Of a stretch of DNA of 64,000 nt, positions 53,801-59,822 are shown one piece after another. The translations under genes and the position numbers were made by a program. The DNA comes from Cyanobacteriota bacterium (GTDB lineage Bacteria; Cyanobacteriota; Cyanobacteriia; PCC-6307; Cyanobiaceae). The notes beneath the pieces are model-generated. The model searched no databases, was not told the origin of the DNA, and worked only from the letters and a program-made list of their open reading frames with translations. The stretch covers positions 1-64,000 of the forward strand of contig JAPLIB010000068.1 of assembly GCA_026389335.1 (NCBI GenBank). Reading direction: 5' to 3'. Every line of letters starts with the position of its first letter. Position 1 is the first letter of the stretch.

Positions 53801-55357
53801 GCTGGGGGGGCTCAGCGCGATGGGGCAGAGGGCCAGGCCCTGCGTCTTCAGCTTGCCGATCTGGATGGGGAGCAGGCCATGGCTGTGGTGGTGGGCGCGT
53901 TGCAGCGGCGGTTGGCGGCGGTGATGGGGTTGGTCGATGCCGGCAGCCTCGATCCGGGCGATTCCCTGTTTCAAATTGGCCTTGATTCGCTGATGGCCGT
54001 GGAATTGGCTGCGGGAATCCAGCGCGATCTCGGCGTGAAGCTCGAGCTCGAATCCTTGGCGGGCGATCCCACCCTGGAGGTGCTGGCGGCGGTGGTGCTT
54101 GAGGGGCTGGTGGATCCCCAAGGCGGCGTCGATCGCACCCTCAACCTCGGCCAGGAAGCCCAGCTGCGCAGCTCCTGGAGCTTGCCGGTGGCCGCTGCTT
54201 TGGCTCCCGATCCCGTAGCCATCTCGCCGCGGAGTGCTCCCCCTGGCGAAGCGATGTTGCTGACCGGGGCCTCAGGTTTTCTTGGGGCCTACCTGCTGGC
54301 CGGCCAATTGGAGCGCTGGCCTGAGTTGCAGGTGCGTTGCCTGGTGCGGGCCCAGGACGCCCCAACGGGGATGGAGCGGATCCAGGCCAACCTTGGCCGC
54401 TACGGGTTGTGGCAGGAGGCTTGGGCCAGCCGGCTGCTGGCGGTGCCGGGGGATTTGGCCCAGCCCCGGTTTGGCCTTTCGGACGGGGCGTTTGCAGACT
54501 TGGCCCGCGGCCTGGGGGGCATCCTCCACAACGGCGCCCAGCTCAGCCAGATGGCCTCTTACAGCCAGTTGGAGGCGGCCAATGTGGGTGGCACCCACAC
54601 GGTGCTGGAGCTGGCGGTCCATGGCCAAGCCCCTGGGCCGGTGCCGATTCAGTTGATCTCCAGCGTCGCGGTCTTCGAAGCGGCGGCCTACCGCAACCAG
54701 CCGGTGCTGGAGAGCGACGATGTGGCCGAATGGCGCGGCATCCATGTGGGCTATTCCCAAACCAAATGGGTGGGGGAACGGTTGGTGTTGGCGGCGGGAG
54801 CGGCCGGTCTTCCAGTCACGGTGTATCGTCCCCCCCTGATTGGCGGCCACTCCTGCACCGGTGCGTGGCATCAGGATGATCTGCTGCACCGGCTGTTGCG
54901 GGGTTGCCTGGCCCTTGGCATGGCACCTGATGTGCCCTGGGAGCTGGATATGGTGCCCGTCGACTACGTGGCTGATGCGGTGACGGCCTTGGCCTGGACT
55001 CCCCAGGCGGTGGGGATGAACTACCACCTGCAGCATCCCCAGCCGATGCTGCTAGCCGACCTGCTCAACCAATTGATCGCCCACGGGGCCCCGCTGGAAC
55101 TGGTCTCCATGGAGCGCTGGCTGGAGGCAATCGGCGCCGATCCCGCCAACCCCCTTTTTGGGATCAGGGCCTTCTTTGTGAGGCGCTGGGGCGAGGAGCA
55201 ACTCACTTACCCCGAGCTCAACCAGGCGGGGATACGGGCCCGGCCGAGTTGTACGGTCACCGCCGAGGCCTTGGCCGCCCTTGGGGTGCGCTGCCCCGGT
55301 TTCGAGGCCTTGATCGGCCCCTATGGCCGCAGCCTGCTCACCGGTGTTGCTCCGTGA
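47894..55357 (+). CDS. type I polyketide synthase, KS-AT-DH-ER-KR-ACP-thioester reductase
   Basis: A single 2487-residue highly reducing module. KS (1-430): Cys179 in DTACSSSLVAVH, with EAHGTGT and KTNLGHSE. AT (about 535-850): Ser634 in GHSIGE and a later HAFH motif, suggesting malonyl-CoA. DH (about 930-1210): HRIRGQVVFP and DSCFQ. ER (about 1405-1715): LIHAAAGGVGQAA. KR (about 1726-1910): GAFGGIGRQL, Ser1855/Tyr1868/Asn1872, and LDD, a B-type KR. ACP: Ser2032 in GLDSLMAVEL. Terminal NAD(P)H reductase (about 2120-2487): TGASGFLGAYL, Tyr2287-Lys2291, expected to release the chain as an aldehyde or alcohol. All catalytic residues look intact. The stop overlaps the next GTG. Confidence 0.95.
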   Translation: MPEPIAIVGIGCRLPGGVNSAEDFWDVLREGQELITEIPPDRWDLSLHYDPDPARPLTQHVKRGGFVDGIDQFDAAFFGITPREAVCMDPQQRLLLEVAWRALEDAGQPLEAVQRKAIGVFMGISSADYSSLLWASRDRFVTPNNEPFVLPGNTGCIAANRLSYFFDFKGPSFTVDTACSSSLVAVHLACESIWRGESEAALAGGVQALIHPGIQMSFCKAGLLASDGRCKSFDARADGYVRSEGAGVVVLKPLAVAEAAGDSVYAVIHGSAINSDGRSNGMVAPNARAQMACVRAAFARAEIDPSATQYVEAHGTGTRQGDPIELRALGTVLGEGRPEGEVCRVGSVKTNLGHSETAAGITGLIKAALCVAKRQLPPSLHCRQPNPSIDFAALKLEVQTNLEPFPYPERAAVVGVSSFGFGGTNAHVVLADSPRPAAPLRFGAQMPLQLITLSARSTPALAELAADLLNQMQAKPSLKLADLAASLNLGRTPFRQRAVCLAADKAQLMGQLQALVAGRPSRQDSLQVGLASRRPGKLAWLFTGQGSQALGMGQALFAHPVFNEAITRVASLLDPHLKRPLLALLVPPAGEEAEAARLLNQTGFTQPALFAVGYGLSQLWQSWGVEPDLLMGHSIGEVLAAHLAGVFSLEDAARLVAIRGRLMQALPSDGGMAALLAGPEQVEALLARHGEISVAAYNGPSNTVVAGPILALRELLANAEQLGLDGRVLPVSHAFHTQAMAPMLEAFEQELRQLSFMLPSKPLVSNLTGRLAGPEVAQPDYWCDQVLSPVRFAEGVETLVAQGAQVFLEIGARPTLIGMARQCQVNPSLSYWPSLVPGKSDWQTLVTSLGGLWRSGFAVNWAAFHRPFPYRRVSVPGYPFQRERYWWSRQGEEVAPASFWLDHLGITEGGAPAQSFRSSSQNKTERVRQNERLERLDLPGELAIYQVGLTSEGSDLGDHRIRGQVVFPAAGFIAAALDGLEQEGLPRALGNLRLDQPLKLNEQPAQGRAHHSLQVHYRSGALEFHSRSDGAEPGGWQLHGRASLEGVQAFCAGDSPLVLASPPPGAEPVDVEGFYAALAQVGLAYGPCYRGVARLHTANGEAWAELIRPAGGHDRGLWDSCFQAVAVLLDPSSRQGQLLLPVGLESLWFGQQALPERLFCQVALQPSDEPAFVVADLLLHDGAKSLAWIRGFRLRRLPRQALEWLFPLKQEDAHTSPSEWLFESSWQEAVGSNEALGSQATADSQDAAPLEQHPISPERIDLAGPIPAGVGPLLIWPDLAQPGATPETLCAQLLLLAQALAHAPARPVWLVLEGAGALAGALAGFARSAALEQPALGWTVLHLAGGEAPAMADWSVLFALGQREPLLAWRDGKPWVQRIHPLADAPFRMASGALGSLESLHQAPLRRQRPGPGELEIAVEATGLNFRDVLNGLGLLAAYSVELGLAAGAQMPYGGECVGRVVAVGEGIDPALVGSRQLAALAVGSLASHVVCRAELCVPLPESLDPALGASLSTAFLTAIYGLQTLAGLRAGETVLIHAAAGGVGQAALQVARRCGARVFATASAAKQAGLLDQGVEAVFDSRSLDFSEQLLSATGGRGVDVVLNSLKGDWVEASFAALAEGGRFVELGKIEIWSRAEAAQRRPDARYLPFDLLEVAAAEPGLVRALLLELLDDLAAGRYGPIPLQTFPIERSLEAFRLMAQARHVGKVVITQPERQVPWGIQPQATYLVSGAFGGIGRQLCQWLASQGARSLVLVGRRSDQALLNRLTAAGVACEAVVIDLDGGSPEPLVAALRGKPLAGVFHAAGVLDDGLLEAQTPARQAAVLGVKWGGQRLLEQACEAAGCRPDFGVVFSSMAALLGSPGQTSYGAANGALDGVAAQHHQHDQAWPMVSLQWGPWAGAGMAEGLERRFSALGVGLLAPDRAFEALALVLERGRGGCVAVLNNDWPRLAGQLGHRQASVLQPLLVAAGGAQRDGAEGQALRLQLADLDGEQAMAVVVGALQRRLAAVMGLVDAGSLDPGDSLFQIGLDSLMAVELAAGIQRDLGVKLELESLAGDPTLEVLAAVVLEGLVDPQGGVDRTLNLGQEAQLRSSWSLPVAAALAPDPVAISPRSAPPGEAMLLTGASGFLGAYLLAGQLERWPELQVRCLVRAQDAPTGMERIQANLGRYGLWQEAWASRLLAVPGDLAQPRFGLSDGAFADLARGLGGILHNGAQLSQMASYSQLEAANVGGTHTVLELAVHGQAPGPVPIQLISSVAVFEAAAYRNQPVLESDDVAEWRGIHVGYSQTKWVGERLVLAAGAAGLPVTVYRPPLIGGHSCTGAWHQDDLLHRLLRGCLALGMAPDVPWELDMVPVDYVADAVTALAWTPQAVGMNYHLQHPQPMLLADLLNQLIAHGAPLELVSMERWLEAIGADPANPLFGIRAFFVRRWGEEQLTYPELNQAGIRARPSCTVTAEALAALGVRCPGFEALIGPYGRSLLTGVAP

Positions 55358-56652
55358 TTGGGCTTGGGATTTCCCAAGGGCTAGGCGGCGCATTGCTGGC
55401 CACCTTTTTGGTGCAGCTGGGGCTCACCCAGCGCTTTGCCGCCGTGGTTCGCCGCCGGCTTCAGCAGCGGCCAGTGCTGGCCACCCCGGCTCCGGCGGCC
55501 GAGGTGGTGCTGTGTTTGCGGGGCGTTGATTCGAGCTTGCCGGCGGCCTTAGCAGCCCTGGGAGGCCAGTGGTATCCAGGCCCCTGGCGCCTGCTGGTGG
55601 TGGTGGACTCGCTCGAGGACCCCAGCTGGCCCGTGGCCGAGCAGGTCTTGAGCCAGTTGGAGGCCTCAGGCCAAGCGAGTTGGCAGGGGGTTCGGCTGAT
55701 TCCGCTGGCGGCCAGGCCCGAATCGGGATCGCTCAAAAGTGCCTCCCTGCGCCAGGCCTTTGGGGTGTTGCATCCCAGCACCGAGCTGGTGGCCCTGGTG
55801 GATGCCGATGCGGTGGTGGCTCCGGGGTGGCTGGCGGCGTTGGCGGCGGGTTGCGGCCAGGTCGGGGTGGGGGCTGTTTCGGGCAACCGCTGGTATGAAC
55901 CAGCCCAGGGCGGTTTTCAAGGCAGTGGCCCGGGCATGGTGCGGGTGATTTGGAATGGGGGTGCCCTGGTGCTGATGACCCTGTTGGGTATTCCCTGGGG
56001 TGGTTCGTTGGCGGTACGGCGCGAGCTGATTGAGCCCAGTGGTTGGCGCCAGGTGCTGGCCACCAGCCTTTGCGAGGACACCGCCCTGCCGAAGCCCCTA
56101 GCAAAGGTGGGCTATTCCTACCAATTCCGGCCCGAGTTGATCGCCCTCGATCGGGATGATTCCATTCGCCTGAGGCCCCTCGTTCGCTGGATTGCCCGCC
56201 AGTTGGTAACGGCCCGGTTGCACCATCGGGCCTGGCCCCTGGTGGCTTTGCATGGCCTGGGCAGCTTGGCGCTACTGCTGGCCTGCTTGGTGGTGGTAGC
56301 AACCCTGGTGCTGCAGGGGCAGCCGCTTGCGGCAGGCGTGCTTGGGGCTTCCCTGGTGCTTTACGAATTGGGCTGTGTGGCTTTGCTGCTGTGGATCGGG
56401 CGGGTGGCCGCCTCGGGCCTGGAGCCCCTCGGGGGAGGGTTTGGTTCCAACGAAAGCCCCAAGGGATTGGCTCGTCGGGTGGCTAAGGGCTTTGAAGACG
56501 TCTGGCGCCTGCTGCGCTGGTTGCCGCTCGCCCAGCTGGTGTACGGCATGGCCACGGTGCGGGCGGCTTTGGCCTGGCGCGTTGAGTGGCGGGGTGTGAT
56601 CTATCGGTTGCGGCACGGCGGGGTAGCCATGGTCAGCGGCCCTTCTCGATGA
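55354..56652 (+). CDS. membrane glycosyltransferase family 2 (ceramide glucosyltransferase-like)
   Basis: The 432-residue protein has an N-terminal hydrophobic helix, a GT-A domain with LLVVVDSLEDPSWP, ALVDADAVVAPGWLAALA (metal-binding DAD), SLAVRRELIE and a late LCEDTALPKPLAKVGYSY acidic motif followed by LVRW, and two C-terminal membrane helices. This layout matches processive or lipid-directed GT2/GT21 enzymes. The GTG start overlaps the PKS stop (GTGA), so it is translationally coupled to the synthase and likely acts on its lipid product. Confidence 0.83.
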   Translation: MIGLGISQGLGGALLATFLVQLGLTQRFAAVVRRRLQQRPVLATPAPAAEVVLCLRGVDSSLPAALAALGGQWYPGPWRLLVVVDSLEDPSWPVAEQVLSQLEASGQASWQGVRLIPLAARPESGSLKSASLRQAFGVLHPSTELVALVDADAVVAPGWLAALAAGCGQVGVGAVSGNRWYEPAQGGFQGSGPGMVRVIWNGGALVLMTLLGIPWGGSLAVRRELIEPSGWRQVLATSLCEDTALPKPLAKVGYSYQFRPELIALDRDDSIRLRPLVRWIARQLVTARLHHRAWPLVALHGLGSLALLLACLVVVATLVLQGQPLAAGVLGASLVLYELGCVALLLWIGRVAASGLEPLGGGFGSNESPKGLARRVAKGFEDVWRLLRWLPLAQLVYGMATVRAALAWRVEWRGVIYRLRHGGVAMVSGPSR

Positions 56653-57226
56653 GTCGCTTGAGGATCGCCATCGATTGCAGCAGGTTGGCTTCGCTCAGCT
56701 CGAAATAGAGGGGGCGGACAAAATTGGGCGCCATCGGATCCACCTGGATCTTGTGGCGCAACAGCACTCCGCCAGCCACGGGAGTGATGGTCCAGCTGCC
56801 TTTGAGTTGGCGGATCTGCTCACTGTTGATCAGGCTGTAGCTGAGCTGGCGCGGCGCGCTTTCCTGCATGGCCAGGGTGGCGGTGACGCGCAATCCAAAG
56901 GTGTAGGGCGCTTGGTAGGTCTGGCGGAGCACCAGGCTTGTGCCATTGCGACTCAAGACCTGGGCTTCTTGGATGTCGGGCATCACGCCTGGCATGGCGC
57001 CGTAGTTGGTGAGTACCTGCCAGGCCCTTTGGGGAGAGGCCGCCACAAACACAGAGGCTGTGTAATTTCCCTGGCTTCCTTGCAGGCTTGGTTTGCTGGT
57101 CGTTGCGCTTTTTTGAGGTGGGCTCGTTAGCGGCGCAGCCTGGACGGGTAGAAATGGCGCCGACATCCATGCAGCTAAAATTAATGCCGTTGCAGCTACC
57201 GGCTGGATCAGGGCAGAGTGCAGCAA
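56633..57226 (-). CDS. secreted SRPBCC (START/polyketide cyclase-like) protein
   Basis: The mature region (YTASVFVAASPQRAWQVLTN, DIQEAQVLSRNGTSLVLRQT, LKGSWTITPVAGGVLLRHKI) is typical of the SRPBCC fold that forms a deep hydrophobic ligand cavity. From a TTG at 57226 there is a signal peptide (LIQPVAATALILAAW, SAPFLPVQAAP) and 197 residues; an ATG at 57166 would lose most of it. It is on the strand opposite to the block, tail-to-tail with the GT2 gene (20-bp overlap) and divergent from the hydrolase-like gene. It may bind or transport the lipid product in the periplasm; this is inference. Confidence 0.7.
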   Translation of the reverse strand: MLHSALIQPVAATALILAAWMSAPFLPVQAAPLTSPPQKSATTSKPSLQGSQGNYTASVFVAASPQRAWQVLTNYGAMPGVMPDIQEAQVLSRNGTSLVLRQTYQAPYTFGLRVTATLAMQESAPRQLSYSLINSEQIRQLKGSWTITPVAGGVLLRHKIQVDPMAPNFVRPLYFELSEANLLQSMAILKRLIEKGR

Positions 57227-58405
57227 TTGGCTTCGGTAAAGCAGCAAGAAGGTTACGAACCCCAGCGGCAGATCCCTCGCCGGATGGTTTTCCTGAGTGG
57301 CTTTGATCCACGGGGGGCCTCCTTTTACTACCGCCTGTTTGCCGAGCAATTGCGGCGCTATCAACAGCGGGGTGATCGAATCTTTGAGCTGGAACGGCGC
57401 CGCCTGGCCGATCGTCTCCTGAGCCGCTGGCAGGTGCTCGAAGCCGGCCAGCCCCAGCTGGATGTGTGTTTTCTGCGCTGGGATGACATCGCCCGTGAGC
57501 ATTGGCCCCGCCAACCGCTGGTGCTGGTTAGGGATGGCCTGATTTTCTATGCCTGGTACCTGCTTGGTGGCGGCATCGCGCGCATTGGTCGGTTGTCGTG
57601 GCGGGTGGCTCTTTGTGGTTTCTATCCGGGGCTGTTTGCCTTGCTGGCTCTCGGCGGCGGCGTGGTGCTGGCCTCGGCACTGGTGCACGGCGTGGCTTTG
57701 GCCGGTTTCGGCTTGGGGACTGGTGGCTGGGCTTGGGCTGGGCTGGTGCTGGCCGTATGGCTAGGGGCCGCCTGGCGGTTGGCCGATCGGATCGGGGTGG
57801 TGTGGCTGTTTCGTTCGATTTGGTTTACCCATGGGCTGGCGCGGGCCCGCGAAACCACCCTGCGGCAGCGGGTGGAGGAGCTGGCAGAGAGGTTGTTGGA
57901 GCTGGAGGAGCAGGACCACGCCGAAGAGGTTTGGTTGGTTGGCCACAGCAGTGGCTCTTTTGTGATGGCGATGCTGGCGGCGGAGCTGCGGCGGCGTGGT
58001 GCATGGCCAGCGTTGGGTGGGCGCTTGCGGCTGCTGAGCCTGGGCCAAAACCTGGCCAATTTGGCGGTGCATCACCAGGCCACGGGCTTTCACGCCGATC
58101 TGGCCTTGCTGGCCGAGGAGCCGCGCGTGCCTTGGCTCGACATCACCTCCCACGACGACTACCTCTGTTTTGCAGGGGTGGATCCCTATGCAAGTTGTGG
58201 TGTGGCTTGTCCTGGGAGTGCCTTCCCCAAGTTGCGACTCATCCCCCTGGCCCAGCGCCAACATCTCACCACTTGGTGGGCATTGGCAAGCCATCAATTT
58301 GATCTGCATTTCGAATACCTGCGCACGGCTAAGCCTGGCCAATCGGGGGGCTTTGATTTGTATGAACACTTGCTGGATCGCGATCGCGGCGAGGCCCAAA
58401 CTTGA
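57218..58405 (+). CDS. membrane-embedded alpha/beta-hydrolase-like protein
   Basis: A 395-residue protein with FLSGFDPRGASFYYRLFAEQ near the N-terminus, two adjacent hydrophobic segments (about residues 125-180) and then a lipase-type nucleophile elbow VWLVGHSSGSFVMAML, with a late LAQRQHLTTWWALASHQFDL. The GHSSG motif suggests a serine hydrolase or acyltransferase acting at the membrane, perhaps on the glycolipid. The GTG at 57218 is the longest start; an ATG at 57284 (MVFLSGFDPRG) fits the conserved region and avoids overlap with the divergent SRPBCC gene. Its stop overlaps the P450 start. Confidence 0.7.
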   Translation: MQQLASVKQQEGYEPQRQIPRRMVFLSGFDPRGASFYYRLFAEQLRRYQQRGDRIFELERRRLADRLLSRWQVLEAGQPQLDVCFLRWDDIAREHWPRQPLVLVRDGLIFYAWYLLGGGIARIGRLSWRVALCGFYPGLFALLALGGGVVLASALVHGVALAGFGLGTGGWAWAGLVLAVWLGAAWRLADRIGVVWLFRSIWFTHGLARARETTLRQRVEELAERLLELEEQDHAEEVWLVGHSSGSFVMAMLAAELRRRGAWPALGGRLRLLSLGQNLANLAVHHQATGFHADLALLAEEPRVPWLDITSHDDYLCFAGVDPYASCGVACPGSAFPKLRLIPLAQRQHLTTWWALASHQFDLHFEYLRTAKPGQSGGFDLYEHLLDRDRGEAQT

Positions 58406-59817
58406 GCTCTGGTGATCAGCCGGCTAGCCCTGAACTGGCGCCCTATACACCCAATTTTTTGCGCCGATTGCTGCGGGGCCTGGGCTCTTGGTTGAATCTG
58501 CTGAGCGTATGGGATTTTCGCATTCCCCTGGGCTCCGTGCAGTTTTTGGGCCTCAATTTTTTTCTCGTCAATGAGCCGGCACTTGTACGCCGTTTGATGG
58601 TGGATGAGGTGGAGGCCTTCCCCAAGCACCCCTACACCCTGTGGATGTTGGAGCCGTTGATTGGCAGGGGTGTCTTCTCGGTGAATGGCCAGGAATGGGC
58701 CAAGCAACGGGTCTTGGTGGATCAGGCCTTGCAGGTGGCCCAGTTGCGGCGGGTGTTTCCCCAGATGCAGGCAGCCTGCGGGGCTTCCATGGAGCGCCTT
58801 GGCGGGGCTGTCGGGCCGATGGGCCAGGAGGTGGCAGTGGAGATGGGTGAGGAGATGACCCTCTACACGGCCGATGTGATTGTGCGCACGATTCTCTCCA
58901 AGGCGCTGGAGCCTGGTGAGGCAGCCGAGATTTTTGTGGCGTTTGGTCGCTACCAGAAGCGGGCTGGGCGGGCCTTGATGCTGCGCTTTCTCCGCCTGCC
59001 GCAGGGAGCCCTGCAGCGCTCTTTAGCAGCCCATGCCGCACCGATACGGGCCTGGATTGCTGATGCGGTGGACGAACGGCTCCAGCAACCGTTCCCAGGC
59101 CAGCACAACGATCTTTTGGCGGCGTTGATCGCTGCCCGCGACCCCCAAACCGGAGCGCGCTTTGATCGCGATGCCCTGGTGGATCAGGTGTGTGTGTTGT
59201 TTCTGGCGGGCCATGAAACCTCCGCCAGTGCCTTGGCGATGGCCACCTACCTGTTGAGCCGTTTTCCGCTTGCCCAGCAACGGCTCCACCTGGAGGTGGA
59301 GGCCATCCAGCAAGGGAGGAGTGCCCGTGGTCAAGATCCGGCTGCACCCCTGTCGATCGATGATCTACGCCAGCTGCCCTATGGCTTGGCGCTGTTTAGC
59401 GAGACGTTGCGGCTCTATCCGCCCTTGAGTTTTTTCATTCGTGAGGCCCAGGGCACCACGGCGTTGGCGGAGAGTCGCTGCCCGATGCGTTCCCTGGTCA
59501 CCATCTCCCCGTGGGTGATCCAGCGCCACGAACACCACTGGAGCGATCCCAATGGCTTTCGGCCCGAGCGTTTCCTTGCCGACACCGCCTGCCCGCAGGA
59601 GAAGCAGTGGGCCAAGGATGCGTTTCTGCCCTTTGGGCTCGGCCCGCGTAAATGCCCCGGCTCAGCATTTGCTTTTCAGGAGGCCTTGCTTTTGCTGGCT
59701 GAATTGGTGCGCCGCTATGAGCTGCTGCCCGAGCCTGGGCATCAACCGGATCTGGTGGCGCGGCTCACCCTGCGCTCCCGCAATGGGGTGCGGGTGCGGC
59801 TGAAGGGTCGGCCCTGA
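58402..59817 (+). CDS. cytochrome P450
   Basis: The 471-residue protein has the I-helix oxygen-binding AGHETSASALA, the ExxR of FSETLRLYPPLSF, the PERF region (GFRPERFLAD) and the haem loop FLPFGLGPRKCPGSAFA with Cys418 as axial ligand. It resembles the cyanobacterial CYP110-like group that oxidises long-chain substrates, from general pattern only. The TTG start at 58402 overlaps the upstream TGA. It likely hydroxylates the polyketide or lipid chain. A ferredoxin partner is not encoded nearby. Confidence 0.92.
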   Translation: MSSGDQPASPELAPYTPNFLRRLLRGLGSWLNLLSVWDFRIPLGSVQFLGLNFFLVNEPALVRRLMVDEVEAFPKHPYTLWMLEPLIGRGVFSVNGQEWAKQRVLVDQALQVAQLRRVFPQMQAACGASMERLGGAVGPMGQEVAVEMGEEMTLYTADVIVRTILSKALEPGEAAEIFVAFGRYQKRAGRALMLRFLRLPQGALQRSLAAHAAPIRAWIADAVDERLQQPFPGQHNDLLAALIAARDPQTGARFDRDALVDQVCVLFLAGHETSASALAMATYLLSRFPLAQQRLHLEVEAIQQGRSARGQDPAAPLSIDDLRQLPYGLALFSETLRLYPPLSFFIREAQGTTALAESRCPMRSLVTISPWVIQRHEHHWSDPNGFRPERFLADTACPQEKQWAKDAFLPFGLGPRKCPGSAFAFQEALLLLAELVRRYELLPEPGHQPDLVARLTLRSRNGVRVRLKGRP

Positions 59818-59822
59818 TCAGC

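Noticed and set aside
47894-55357. Heterocyst glycolipid synthase HglE of a heterocystous cyanobacterium
   Set aside because: Domain logic is similar, but the rest of the window is picocyanobacterial and no hgl/dev neighbours are present; kept only as an analogy.
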